Assembly: GCA_019638355.1 (NCBI GenBank)
Contig: JAHBTY010000007.1
Location: forward strand, 23,646-87,645
From: Cyclobacteriaceae bacterium
GTDB taxonomy: Bacteria > Bacteroidota > Bacteroidia > Cytophagales > Cyclobacteriaceae
Direction of reading: 5' to 3'
DNA: 64,000 bases
The translations under genes and the position numbers were made by a program. The notes below the pieces were generated by a model. The model had not been told where the DNA came from and searched no databases. It saw only the letters and a list, made by a program, of their open reading frames with translations. Below, one piece after another: positions 34,195-42,632 of this stretch. Positions within the stretch are counted from its first letter, which is position 1, and every line of letters begins with the position of its first letter.

Positions 34195-34662
34195 ATGCTT
34201 ATGAAAACAAAATCTATTTTCCAAGGTACAATGGCTGTAAATGCATTTCCCCGCCCAGGGTTAAGCCTGGTTGTAACGGTTTGCCTGCTTATTTTTTCGA
34301 TTGCAACGGTTACTCAAACAAATGCCCAATCGGGTACAACTGATTTGTATAAGTTGAAGGGAGTTGTACTTGCATCCAAGGACAATGCTCCTTTGGCTGG
34401 CGTTAACATCTACCTCAAAGGTACTTCCATCGGCACATTCTCTGATGCCGAAGGTAAGTTTACTTTTCCACGTAACCTGGCGACAGGCGAAGTATTGGTA
34501 TTCAGTTTCGTTGGTTTATTAAAGCAAGAACTGATAGTCTCTACCAACTTACCAGAGTCGGTAGAGGTCAGGCTGGAAGAAGACCCCATCAACATTTTGG
34601 GAGAAGTGTGCGTTGAAAGGGCTGAAACACGCAAGCAAAAACGAAAAAGTTTAGAAAACTAA
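34195..34662 (+). CDS. CarboxypepD_reg-like domain exported protein
   Basis: This 155-residue protein has a long signal region (hydrophobic at about 24-42, cleavage near TNAQS). A single carboxypeptidase-regulatory-like beta-sandwich follows (LKGVVLASKDNAPLAGVNIYLKGTSIGTFSDAEGKFTFP...VLVFSFVGL). This is the domain found at the N-terminus of SusC/TonB receptors, but here it stands alone and ends in a basic tail RKQKRKSLEN. No TonB plug follows. A start at 34201 is equally possible. It precedes the transglutaminase gene by 3 bases, so the two are probably cotranscribed. Confidence 0.82.
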   Translation: MLMKTKSIFQGTMAVNAFPRPGLSLVVTVCLLIFSIATVTQTNAQSGTTDLYKLKGVVLASKDNAPLAGVNIYLKGTSIGTFSDAEGKFTFPRNLATGEVLVFSFVGLLKQELIVSTNLPESVEVRLEEDPINILGEVCVERAETRKQKRKSLEN

Positions 34663-34665
34663 GCG

Positions 34666-35340
34666 ATGCGATTCGCTGCAATTCTTTGGTTGCTGGCATT
34701 ATGCGCAAGTGCTCAGGTAAGCGATTTTAAGGAGGCGGACTTTGGTAGAGCTGATAGTGTGGCGCGATTGTATCCCAATCACTCTTTGAATAGTTTACCT
34801 GACCTTGCAATTAAGTTAACGCACTCGCTTGAAAGTGATGAGGAAAAGTTCAGGGCCATATTTACATGGGTATGTTTAAATATCAGCAGCGACTATGAAC
34901 TTTACATTAAAAATAAAAAGGGACGTGAAAACTGCAGAACCAAAGCGGAGCTAACAGCATGGTACTCAAGTTTCGGTAGTGAGATGTTCCAAAAACTTTT
35001 AAAAGATCATACAACCATTTGTACGGGTTATGCTTACCTGGTGCGCGAGTTAGCATTGGCTGTGGGTATTGAATGCGTAATTGTAGATGGCTATGGCCGC
35101 ACACCTGGCTCGAAGTTGAAAAAATATTTCCCTAATCATAATTGGAATGCTGTAAAACTAAATGGAAAATGGTATTTGTGTGATCCTACCTGGGCCAGTG
35201 GTAAAATATCATCTGATACGAAGCAATTCATTGGGATATATAACGATTTATATTTTTTGATGGATCCCATACTATTCAATAGAAACCATTCTCCGTTAGA
35301 ATCAAAGTGGTTGCTGGAAAGCCAAACACAAAAATTCTAA
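34666..35340 (+). CDS. Transglutaminase-like domain protein
   Basis: This 224-residue exported protein has a signal peptide MRFAAILWLLALCASAQV and a transglutaminase-like core. The Cys-His-Asp triad is visible in DHTTICTGYAYLVRELA (Cys near 121), NHNWNAVKLNG (His near 159) and WYLCDPTWASG (Asp near 173). Bacterial members act as cysteine proteases or cross-linking enzymes in the envelope. An earlier DEEKFRAIFTWVCLNISSDYE segment is typical of the family. Substrates are unknown. Confidence 0.9.
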   Translation: MRFAAILWLLALCASAQVSDFKEADFGRADSVARLYPNHSLNSLPDLAIKLTHSLESDEEKFRAIFTWVCLNISSDYELYIKNKKGRENCRTKAELTAWYSSFGSEMFQKLLKDHTTICTGYAYLVRELALAVGIECVIVDGYGRTPGSKLKKYFPNHNWNAVKLNGKWYLCDPTWASGKISSDTKQFIGIYNDLYFLMDPILFNRNHSPLESKWLLESQTQKF

Positions 35341-35376
35341 ACTATTTGCATTAGATTGCATTTAAGTTTAAAGTCT

Positions 35377-36384
35377 ATGCACACCGGAAGGCGTTATTCA
35401 CCACTGGAATTTTTTAAATGGACCCGAAGAGATACGTATGTCATGCTTTTGATGGCTACTATTCCTACCACTTTATATGCCTTTGGATTTACATTTATTG
35501 CATTGCCCTGGCAGCCTATTGCCATTATGGGTACGGTGGTAGCTTTCATTGTTGGGTTTAAGAATAACGCCAGCTATAATCGTATTTGGGAGGCACGCCA
35601 GATTTATGGAGCCATCATAAATAATAGCCGCAGTTTTGCTTATACTGTGCGCGATGCATTACCGCTATCGTATGCTGAAACAACCAAGCGAATCTTTTAC
35701 CGCCATTTTGCGTGGCTTACTGCTTTGCGCTTTCAACTTAGAGAACCACGAGTTTGGGAAAATATGCAAGAGTGGCGCAATAAAGAATTTCAAGAATCGC
35801 ATTACCGTATTCCGGAAAGAGTGGCTAAAGTGGAAGATGAGCTTAAAAACTTTTTAGATGCTGATGAGCTAATTTATATCCTTACCAAAAAGAATAGGGC
35901 TACACAACTTACGGCAAAACAATCCGAAGAGTTGGCCAAACTAAGACAGTCAGGAGTTATCAATGATTTTCAATGGACGCAATTACAACAAGCACTTATG
36001 CGTCTCACCGATGAACAAGGTAAAGCGGAGCGTATTAAAAATTTTCCCTATCCACGAAACTTTGCGTCTATCGCAACTTATCTGTTATTAATTTTTGTGA
36101 TATTCTTCCCTTTCGGATTATTGCATGAATTTGATAAACTCGGTAATGGAACTTTAGTAGAAGGTTATACTATCTGGTTTAACATTCCATTCTCAGCGGT
36201 GGTAACCTGGGCTTTGCATACGCTGGATACGGTTGGCGAAAGTTCGGTAAATCCATTTGAAGGTAGCGCCAATGATGTTCCAATAACACAAATTAGTCGA
36301 ACCATCGAAATTGATATGCGCGATATGCTGGATGAAGTATCTTTACCTGATCCGATTTTACCGCAAAACAATATTGTTTTGTAG
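35377..36384 (+). CDS. Bestrophin-family anion channel protein
   Basis: This protein of about 335 residues belongs to the bestrophin/RFP-TM chloride channel family. The N-terminus MHTGRRYSPLEFFKWTRRDTYVMLL and the segment AFIVGFKNNASYNRIWEARQIYGAIINNSRSFAYTVRDAL are characteristic. Four hydrophobic segments are visible, two before residue 75 and two near 220-285, followed by NPFEGSANDVPITQISRTIEIDMRDML. The ATG at 35377 is preferred to an upstream in-frame TTG at 35356. It probably conducts chloride or other anions across the inner membrane. Confidence 0.9.
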   Translation: MHTGRRYSPLEFFKWTRRDTYVMLLMATIPTTLYAFGFTFIALPWQPIAIMGTVVAFIVGFKNNASYNRIWEARQIYGAIINNSRSFAYTVRDALPLSYAETTKRIFYRHFAWLTALRFQLREPRVWENMQEWRNKEFQESHYRIPERVAKVEDELKNFLDADELIYILTKKNRATQLTAKQSEELAKLRQSGVINDFQWTQLQQALMRLTDEQGKAERIKNFPYPRNFASIATYLLLIFVIFFPFGLLHEFDKLGNGTLVEGYTIWFNIPFSAVVTWALHTLDTVGESSVNPFEGSANDVPITQISRTIEIDMRDMLDEVSLPDPILPQNNIVL

Positions 36385-36400
36385 GTTCATTTGAAATGTG

Positions 36401-37528
36401 ATGTTGAATTTACGCGCTGTTTGTACGTTGTTTATGTTGCTGCTGGCAATCACGTTATTGGCACAGAAACAAAAAAAGTTTTTAGGCTTTGCCCCGTTAG
36501 ATGACACACTAAGCATTGAAAAGAAAGGCTTCTTTGTTTTGCCTTTGTTATACTATACTCCTGATACTCGCTGGGCATATGGTGGTGCAGGGGTTTATTA
36601 TTTTAAAGTTCCGCCTAAAACCGAAGGCGAAGTGCTTACGCGGATTTCGTATATCCAGTTTCTGGCCGACTATACACAGAATCGGCAACTGGATATGTGG
36701 GGTGTCTGGAATGTATTTACACGCAACGAGAATCATCTTTTAAAAGGGGAGGTGCGCTACCGCAACTTTCCTGATCGTTTTTTTGGTATTGGTAATAATA
36801 CGACACAGAACCAGGAAGAGCGCTATGAATATAGCTTAGTTAGTATAAAGAATCTGATGCTCAAAAAAGTTAGACGTTCTTTGTTTGTAGGTTTCGACTA
36901 TCATTTTGAATACGAATTTGATTTTGGTTATACCCCTGGTGGTATTTTGGAGCAAGGTATTATAACCGGCTATAAAGGTGGTGTTGGTTCGGCCTTAGGT
37001 GCGGTTGCTGTTTTTGATAGCCGTGATAACGCAATTAATTCACAAACCGGCAAACTGGCTGAACTCTCCACTTATGTGTATACACCAGCCATCGGAAGTA
37101 CTTTTACGTTTATTGCCATAAATGGTTTATACCAACAGCATTGGCTCATTAAGAAAAATCAATCACTCAATCTGCAAACGAAACTGCGCTTAAGTTATGG
37201 CGAAGTTCCCTTTCTGGATTTATCCGTTGCCGGTGGCGATGATATGCTGCGAGGTTATCCCCGGTACCGCTATCGTGAAAATCATTTTATGGGTACACAA
37301 GTGGAGTACCGGGCACATCTATTCTGGCGTTTGGGCATGGTAGGTTTTGCAGGTGTGGGTGATGTGTTTGGCTCGCCAAACGATATTCGCTTCTCAACGC
37401 TGAAGTATTCGGTTGGTTCAGGTTTACGGTTGCTGGTAAATCCGGCCGAGCGGTTGAACATTCGCTTTGATTATGCATTGGGCAAAGAAGGAGGTTACTT
37501 CTATTTTTCAGTAGGCGAGGCCTTTTGA
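36401..37528 (+). CDS. BamA/TamA-type outer-membrane beta-barrel protein
   Basis: This 375-residue protein has a signal peptide (to about LLAQK) followed by alternating aromatic beta-strands. The Omp85 surface-antigen hallmarks DSRDNAINSQTGKLAEL near residue 207, VAGGDDMLRGYPRYRYRENHF near 284 and a C-terminal strand ending in Phe (FYFSVGEAF) are present. No POTRA domains are visible before the barrel, unlike BamA itself, so this is a short stand-alone Omp85-like barrel of uncertain function. A GTG three bases upstream is an alternative start. It converges with the ABC-2 permease gene. Confidence 0.88.
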   Translation: MLNLRAVCTLFMLLLAITLLAQKQKKFLGFAPLDDTLSIEKKGFFVLPLLYYTPDTRWAYGGAGVYYFKVPPKTEGEVLTRISYIQFLADYTQNRQLDMWGVWNVFTRNENHLLKGEVRYRNFPDRFFGIGNNTTQNQEERYEYSLVSIKNLMLKKVRRSLFVGFDYHFEYEFDFGYTPGGILEQGIITGYKGGVGSALGAVAVFDSRDNAINSQTGKLAELSTYVYTPAIGSTFTFIAINGLYQQHWLIKKNQSLNLQTKLRLSYGEVPFLDLSVAGGDDMLRGYPRYRYRENHFMGTQVEYRAHLFWRLGMVGFAGVGDVFGSPNDIRFSTLKYSVGSGLRLLVNPAERLNIRFDYALGKEGGYFYFSVGEAF

Positions 37529-37542
37529 AGTATTTAGTTACT

Positions 37543-38331
37543 TCAGTTTGAAACTTTCTCTTTCTTCCAACAAACTTGTAACGACCTTCGTTGCCACACA
37601 AACTCCAAATAGGCAATAGTAAAGAAGAAAACTCCGTAGCCAACAGACAGGAATTGATAAAAAGCTCGTTGATACTCAAACTTCTTTGCCATGATAGTAA
37701 ACGGTAGCACAAACACATATTTATCAAAATGTGGTATTTTCAACTCCAAAGCCGCGGTTGGGCCAATTAGCCAAAGTAGAATGCCAATACCAATTGGAAC
37801 AATAAAATTCTTAAACCGTAGGGCAAGCCAAAAACTTAGCGCACTGATGCCAACGTTTGTTACCAAAGCCATTATATTAAGTTGTATGAGTTCGGGCCAT
37901 CGCTCAAGATAAGTTAAGTAATTAAGATTATGGAGAGAATCAATTATAGCGCAACCAACAATCATATAAATGTTAAATACTAAAACGAAAACGATCGCCA
38001 AGATTTGTATTACTATAAACTTAGCAAGCAATATGTGAATGTATAATTGTGGCGATGCCAAAACCTGCTTCCAGGTATTGCAGCGCACCTCTATCTGTAA
38101 TATCAAGGTACTTGTTAATACGTAAAAAAATGGAAGAAACAGAAATGCAAATACCTGAAAACCCTCTCTGTAAAAATTGTCCCATCCATTTGCAATCAGT
38201 TCTGAATTGGGTGATCCATGGTCGAACACTAAAACAAAGGGTATCATAAAAGCAGCAACCAGAGTCAGATAGACAACGGATGAACGTTTTGTTTTCAGGA
38301 ATTCAGATCGGAGTGAGGCTGTAAAGATCAT
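37543..38331 (-). CDS. ABC-2-type transporter permease
   Basis: This 262-residue protein has six hydrophobic helices and an N-terminal FTASLRSEFLKTKRSSVVYLTL segment typical of BcrB/lantibiotic-immunity-like permeases. The loop VRCNTWKQVLASP after helix 2 matches the E-x-x-x-x-T-W-K-Q pattern of that subfamily. It pairs with the ATPase gene that ends 1 base upstream of its start. Such transporters commonly confer resistance to peptide antibiotics; the substrate here is inferred at class level only. The pair is divergent from a LytS/LytTR system. Confidence 0.86.
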   Translation of the reverse strand: MIFTASLRSEFLKTKRSSVVYLTLVAAFMIPFVLVFDHGSPNSELIANGWDNFYREGFQVFAFLFLPFFYVLTSTLILQIEVRCNTWKQVLASPQLYIHILLAKFIVIQILAIVFVLVFNIYMIVGCAIIDSLHNLNYLTYLERWPELIQLNIMALVTNVGISALSFWLALRFKNFIVPIGIGILLWLIGPTAALELKIPHFDKYVFVLPFTIMAKKFEYQRAFYQFLSVGYGVFFFTIAYLEFVWQRRSLQVCWKKEKVSN

Positions 38332-38332
38332 A

Positions 38333-39238
38333 TTAATTGGAAGTTAGATTCATAAAAATAGTTTCGAGGGTTTGCTTGCGCGGATGGAGGTCATACACTT
38401 TTACATCATGTTCAACCAGCAATTTGTTGAGAGCTGCTACTTGTTGCAGGTTGGACCATGGAACCACCAATTCACTTTCGTTCAACTTTGCATTAAAAGA
38501 TTTTAAAATGGCCCATGCACGCAGGTTATCGGATGTTTCTACTTGCACCAAAGATTGATGTTGTTGCAACCGATGAAGTTCGACTAATGAACCCTGAAAT
38601 CGCATCTGCCCTTTATAGATGATGCCCACCCTGTTCACAATTTTTTCTACTTCTGAAAGAATGTGACTGGAGATCAGGAAGGTGATGCCTTCGAATTCTC
38701 TTAACCTGCCTATAAGACAACGCAATTCTAAAATCCCTGCAGGATCCAACCCGTTTGTGGGTTCATCCAATATTAGCAATTCAGGTTTAGGTAATAGCGC
38801 TATGGCGAGTGATAAACGTTGGCGCATACCGAGCGAGAAACCTTTTACTAACTTTTTACCGGTATCTTTTAATCCAACAATGTCGAGCACTTCGTGCATT
38901 CTTGTGCGCGAGGCTTTATAAATCTGACGGTACACTTCCAGGTTTTCATTGGCAGTAAGGTGAACATAGAGCGATGGATTCTCAATCAGTGATCCCACTT
39001 TTGCTAATATTTCTGTCCGATGATGTTGTAGGTTCTTACCAAAAAGTTCAATTGTTCCTCTTTGGTTTTTTAATAATCCCAGTATCAGGCTTAGTGTAGT
39101 GGTTTTGCCCGATCCATTCGGACCAAGAAAACCATACACATCGCCTTGGTTTACCTCAAGGTTGATATTGCTGAGTGTTGTAGCGCCTTTAGCATAATCG
39201 TAAAAGAGTTGATGTGTTTGGATAATGGGTGAGCTCAT
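38333..39238 (-). CDS. ABC transporter ATP-binding protein
   Basis: This 301-residue ABC ATPase has Walker A GPNGSGKTT near residue 38, signature FSLGMRQRLSLA near 134, Walker B LLILDEPTNGLDPAG near 156 and the switch His in LISSH near 193. The C-terminal 80 residues resemble the regulatory tail of BcrA/NodI-type exporters. It forms a complex with the ABC-2 permease encoded directly downstream. Three 21-bp-phased repeats lie 53-104 bases upstream of the start codon and are likely bound by the neighbouring LytTR regulator. Confidence 0.95.
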   Translation of the reverse strand: MSSPIIQTHQLFYDYAKGATTLSNINLEVNQGDVYGFLGPNGSGKTTTLSLILGLLKNQRGTIELFGKNLQHHRTEILAKVGSLIENPSLYVHLTANENLEVYRQIYKASRTRMHEVLDIVGLKDTGKKLVKGFSLGMRQRLSLAIALLPKPELLILDEPTNGLDPAGILELRCLIGRLREFEGITFLISSHILSEVEKIVNRVGIIYKGQMRFQGSLVELHRLQQHQSLVQVETSDNLRAWAILKSFNAKLNESELVVPWSNLQQVAALNKLLVEHDVKVYDLHPRKQTLETIFMNLTSN

Positions 39239-39290
39239 GTGTATTTTTTTTGTGCAACAATAGAGCCTAGTTCAGAACCTCACTAATTTC

Positions 39291-39342
39291 TGTGATCGAA
39301 GGATAAAAAAATGTGATGAAGAAGGAAAAATGTGTGATGTAG
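39291..39342 (-). promoter_or_regulatory. Candidate LytTR operator array upstream of the ABC transporter (three repeats)
   Basis: TGTGATCGAA (39291-39300), TGTGATGAAG (39312-39321) and TGTGATGTAG (39333-39342) start exactly 21 bp apart. Read along the ABC genes' transcription direction they are TTCGATCACA, CTTCATCACA and CTACATCACA. Regulators of the LytTR type usually bind direct repeats about two helical turns apart. Confidence 0.6.
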
Positions 39343-39409
39343 TTACTAAACCAGGTTTTGGTAGTTCAATTGCATGATATAGAATTTAAAGCATACAAAC
39401 ACTCAATAG

Positions 39410-39440
39410 ATTCGTCACACAACAAGGTCAATTCGTCACA
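39410..39440 (+). promoter_or_regulatory. Candidate LytTR operator upstream of lytS (two repeats)
   Basis: ATTCGTCACA occurs at 39410-39419 and identically at 39431-39440, a 21-bp period. It is the same word, in the same orientation relative to its gene, as the sites in front of the divergent ABC genes. It ends 17 bases before the histidine kinase start codon. Confidence 0.62.
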
Positions 39441-39457
39441 AATAATTTAAACCGATT

Positions 39458-40519
39458 ATGCATTTCTCCTATTATTGTACCGTGAATACAACGCAACAAC
39501 TTCCCATCGCTAAACTGCTTACCACCCGCGAAACACTAATCATTTTCTCGGTTTGGGCATTGATTACTTTTTTTGTCGTTATGGTTTATCCCTGGTCTGC
39601 GTTTTTGTCTTCATGGACTATCACTATTCCTGCCGGGTGGATAATGTATCATATCTCGTTCCGTTGGCTTTACCCCAAGGCACTTATATTTCGGTTTCCG
39701 CTTTTATTTTATGCCTTTAATACACTACTGTATTGTGGTGTTGTCTTTTTCATTACAGTCATCTCATTCGCTATGAATGTGGATGACGAAGAATTTTTCA
39801 TTGCCCTTGCCGGAATATCTTTTTTTACATTGCTTCTTGTACTTGCACCTATTCAATGGTTTATGTTTAAAAAGATGGCAAAAACCAATGAAGAATTATT
39901 TGTACTTAAAAAGGCTTTGGGACAAAAAGAAGCCAACATGGATTTATTACGCTCCCAGATCAATCCCCATTTTTTATTTAATGCATTAAACACATTATAT
40001 GGTATGGCTATTCATGAAAAAGCTGAACGAACCAGCGATGCTATTGAAAAATTGGGTAGTATGATGCGGTTTATGCTACAGGAAAATATTCAAGAAAAAA
40101 TTTCGCTTGTACGTGATTTGGAATATTTAAACAACTATATAGCGTTGCAACGCTTGCGCACCGATATTAATCCCAACATTAAAATCCAGATTTCCGTCCC
40201 ACAAGAAATAAGTCCAAATATCTGGATTGCACCCATGTTGCTAATTCCATTTATTGAAAACGCCTACAAACATGGTATTAGCTTGCGAGAGGAATCACTT
40301 ATTCGCGTCTCACTAGAAGTTCAGCAAACAACCTTGTATTTTGATGTTTTTAATACCAAACACATTCGTTCGGAGCATGATCCTGAAAAACACAACAACG
40401 GTATTGGGCTAACGAATGTTAAACAACGTTTGCAACTGGTTTACCCTGGCAAACATGAACTTATAATTCGTGAAACAACTCACGATTACTATGTTCATCT
40501 TGTTATTAATTTTGCGTAA
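39458..40519 (+). CDS. LytS/YehU-type sensor histidine kinase
   Basis: This 353-residue protein has four N-terminal transmembrane helices (about residues 25-150). A short coiled linker leads to a His_kinase domain with the phospho-acceptor in RSQINPHFLFNALNTLYGM (His near 169) and a HATPase with IPFIENAYKHG (N box) and NNGIGLTNVKQRL (G box). There is no large extracellular sensor domain, so the stimulus may be sensed within the membrane or through the ABC transporter. The gene overlaps its LytTR response regulator by 1 base. A GTG at 39482 is a less likely start. Confidence 0.94.
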   Translation: MHFSYYCTVNTTQQLPIAKLLTTRETLIIFSVWALITFFVVMVYPWSAFLSSWTITIPAGWIMYHISFRWLYPKALIFRFPLLFYAFNTLLYCGVVFFITVISFAMNVDDEEFFIALAGISFFTLLLVLAPIQWFMFKKMAKTNEELFVLKKALGQKEANMDLLRSQINPHFLFNALNTLYGMAIHEKAERTSDAIEKLGSMMRFMLQENIQEKISLVRDLEYLNNYIALQRLRTDINPNIKIQISVPQEISPNIWIAPMLLIPFIENAYKHGISLREESLIRVSLEVQQTTLYFDVFNTKHIRSEHDPEKHNNGIGLTNVKQRLQLVYPGKHELIIRETTHDYYVHLVINFA

Positions 40520-41226
40520 TGAAGGCAATTGCTGTTGATGATGAACCTTTGGCTCTTGAAGTAGTGCGGTCACATGCATCCAAAGTTCCGTTTCTACAAT
40601 TACGTGGCGAATTTACAGATGCCTTTCAGGCATTGGAGTATTTGCAAAAAGAAAACATAGATCTTATTTTTTTGGACATCAAGATGCCTGATATATCAGG
40701 TATTGAATTTTTCAATAGTTTACGAAAGAAGCCCCTGCTCATCTTTACAACAGCTTACACCGAACATGCAATTACCAGTTTTGAGATGGATGCTATTGAC
40801 TATTTATTAAAGCCTTTCTCACTGGTGCGGTTTATTCAAGCATGCAATAAAGCGTATGAATTATTCAACTATCGGAATACAACTGAGACGAATGATCACT
40901 TGTTTATAAAAATTGGAAGCGAACAGGTAAAAGTAATGTATGAAGAAATCTTGTATCTGGAGGCTACAGGGAACTATGTAACCTTTGTACTGGCCGATAA
41001 AAAGCTATTAGCCCGCAGTACGTTTGCGGAAGCTATTCATTGGCTGCCGCAACAAAAGTTTGTTCGGGTGCACAGGTCATATTTGGTGTCCACTAAAAAT
41101 ATTCGGAAAGTGGAAAGTCATCAGGTTACTGTGGGCAATAAAGTGATTCCAGTAAGTGAAACTTATCAGCAAACGCTGAACAGCATTTTAATAAATGAAG
41201 TATTTGGTAAAAAAGGTAATCTGTAG
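40519..41226 (+). CDS. LytTR-family response regulator
   Basis: This 235-residue cytoplasmic response regulator has a receiver domain with acidic pair VDDEP (6-10), phospho-acceptor Asp in DLIFLDIKMPDISG (near 54) and conserved Thr/Lys in IFTTAYTEHA and YLLKPFS. The LytTR DNA-binding domain (about 130-232) contains EEILYLEATGNYVTFVLADKK and KFVRVHRSYLVSTKNI. It is the partner of the upstream kinase. Five matching 21-bp-phased repeats in the divergent intergenic region are its probable targets, which would mean autoregulation and control of the ABC transporter. Confidence 0.95.
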   Translation: MKAIAVDDEPLALEVVRSHASKVPFLQLRGEFTDAFQALEYLQKENIDLIFLDIKMPDISGIEFFNSLRKKPLLIFTTAYTEHAITSFEMDAIDYLLKPFSLVRFIQACNKAYELFNYRNTTETNDHLFIKIGSEQVKVMYEEILYLEATGNYVTFVLADKKLLARSTFAEAIHWLPQQKFVRVHRSYLVSTKNIRKVESHQVTVGNKVIPVSETYQQTLNSILINEVFGKKGNL

Positions 41227-41237
41227 TATTCTTTTAA

Positions 41238-42053
41238 TCAATACAAAACCGGGTTTAACGGTGTATTTATTTCTTCACCAACTTGTGCACCGGGGCACCA
41301 TGTCTCCCAGTCTTTTATCTGATTTTGGTTATCGGGTTGCTTCAACTTCATGTGCCGGTCCATGTAAATAATAGTCATGACTTTTCGCATCTGGCTCGTA
41401 CTGTTAGCTCCTGCGCGATGAAAAATCCAGCCTGAGTGAAAGCTGGTTTCACCCAGATCGAAAGGCTCGATTACATGCTTAAAATCAGTAACGCGTAAAC
41501 GCTGTTGAATTACAGCTTCACTCTCATCACCAATAGCAAGTTCGCGACCCTCCACAATAACATGGCTGCCCGCACTAAACTCCAAAGGCCCCATGGATAA
41601 AGGAACAGGTTGAAGCGGTATCCACGCGGTAATGGTTTTGTCAGTTTCCAAAGGCCAGTAATACTGGTCGGCATGCCAGGGAGTAATGCCACCACCAGCT
41701 TCTTTAAACAAGGCCTGATCGTGGTACAAGCGTACACCATCGGTTTGCATCAGATCAACTGCGAGTTTTGCCAATCGTTTACTAAACACAAGTGCTTTAA
41801 TGTGATCATCCTCGCGCCAGAGGTTAAACAACTGCAGAAAGGCTTTGCCGTATGTACCGCGTGCTTCTAATTTAGTTGTAACTGTATTCAGCTCCGCTAC
41901 TTTTTTACCGATTACTTCATTAAAATAAGCAACGGTATTGGCATCCAGAACCTGTTTGAGTTTGATGTATCGATATTGGTCATAAAATTCAATTTGCTCC
42001 TGCGTAAGCGAGTAGGGTAGGTTCAATAGATTTTGAATGGATGTTGGTAACAT
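41238..42053 (-). CDS. Phytanoyl-CoA dioxygenase (PhyH) family protein
   Basis: This 271-residue Fe(II)/2-oxoglutarate-dependent oxygenase has the facial triad in TPWHADQYYWPLET (HxD near residue 128) and the distal His in ETSFHSGWIFHRAGANST (near 213). The 2-oxoglutarate-binding Arg is probably in the nearby MRKVMTIIYMD segment. PhyH-family enzymes hydroxylate varied small molecules and lipids; the substrate is unknown. A TTTG-N20-TACATTTA promoter-like sequence lies upstream on the minus strand. It is convergent with the LytTR gene. Confidence 0.88.
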   Translation of the reverse strand: MLPTSIQNLLNLPYSLTQEQIEFYDQYRYIKLKQVLDANTVAYFNEVIGKKVAELNTVTTKLEARGTYGKAFLQLFNLWREDDHIKALVFSKRLAKLAVDLMQTDGVRLYHDQALFKEAGGGITPWHADQYYWPLETDKTITAWIPLQPVPLSMGPLEFSAGSHVIVEGRELAIGDESEAVIQQRLRVTDFKHVIEPFDLGETSFHSGWIFHRAGANSTSQMRKVMTIIYMDRHMKLKQPDNQNQIKDWETWCPGAQVGEEINTPLNPVLY

Positions 42054-42071
42054 ATTAAAACGAGCTTATGA

Positions 42072-42104
42072 TAAATGTAATACTTCTATCCGCGAAGGTC
42101 AAAA
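42072..42104 (-). promoter_or_regulatory. Bacteroidota-type promoter for the PhyH gene
   Basis: On the minus strand TTTG (complement of 42100-42103) is followed after 20 bases by TACATTTA (complement of 42072-42079), one mismatch from TAnnTTTG. The start codon is about 19 bases downstream. Confidence 0.45.
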
Positions 42105-42227
42105 CAGTTGTGTTTCAAAGTGTTGAGGTAACACCATAATTTTTTAAAAAAATATTTTAGTCATGCAATTTTGAAATAAACCCATCGAAACCTGAGGTAT
42201 TATTTTTGGTTTTATGATTCCAGAAAA

Positions 42228-42253
42228 AAAATAGTCCGGAGTGCAACTATTTT
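42228..42253. promoter_or_regulatory. Candidate PadR operator (inverted repeat)
   Basis: AAAATAGT (42228-42235) and ACTATTTT (42246-42253) are perfect 8-bp inverted arms separated by 10 bases. They lie 40 bases upstream of the PadR start and just downstream of TATTTTTG (42201-42208), a TAnnTTTG match. Placement at the presumed transcription start fits autorepression. Confidence 0.5.
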
Positions 42254-42293
42254 AGGCCACACACGTCTCTCTTGTTAGGCAAAGGTGAAACAA

Positions 42294-42632
42294 ATGAAAG
42301 GAACTTATATTGGTGAGTTTGAAGAACTGGTACTTTTATCCGTTGGGATTCTGTTTGATGATGCCTATGGCCTGGCCATTGTAGATGAACTCGAAAAGCA
42401 AACGGGGCGTACCATCATGATCAGTTCGGTACACAAAGCATTGGTTCGGCTCGAAGATAAGGGGTATCTGAAATCAAGAATGGGTGGGTCAACAGAAACC
42501 CGTGGTGGTCGCGATAAACGGCTGTATCAACTGACTCAATCCGGAAAAAAAGTACTTGCCGAATCGCGTGAGCTGCGCAATGAAATGTGGAAGCAAGTTC
42601 CAAAAATTGTATGGGAGGGAGGCAAAGCATGA
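42294..42632 (+). CDS. PadR-family transcriptional regulator
   Basis: This protein of about 112 residues has a PadR winged helix: GEFEELVLLSVGILFDDAYGLAIVDELEKQTGRTIMISSVHKALVRLEDKGYLKSRMGG, followed by the wing GRDKRLYQLTQSGKKVL. PadR proteins are usually repressors released by a ligand. The ATG at 42294 is preferred to the GTG at 42285. It overlaps the FtsX-type permease gene by 4 bases (ATGA), a pairing frequent in Cytophagales. The inverted repeat at 42228-42253 is the likely operator. Confidence 0.92.
   Translation: MKGTYIGEFEELVLLSVGILFDDAYGLAIVDELEKQTGRTIMISSVHKALVRLEDKGYLKSRMGGSTETRGGRDKRLYQLTQSGKKVLAESRELRNEMWKQVPKIVWEGGKA

Noticed and set aside
37526-37545. Hairpin TGAAGTA/TACTTCA between the Omp85-type and ABC-2 permease genes
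   Set aside because: The stem is only 7 bp and AT-rich without a clear T-tract on either side, so I did not annotate it as a terminator.
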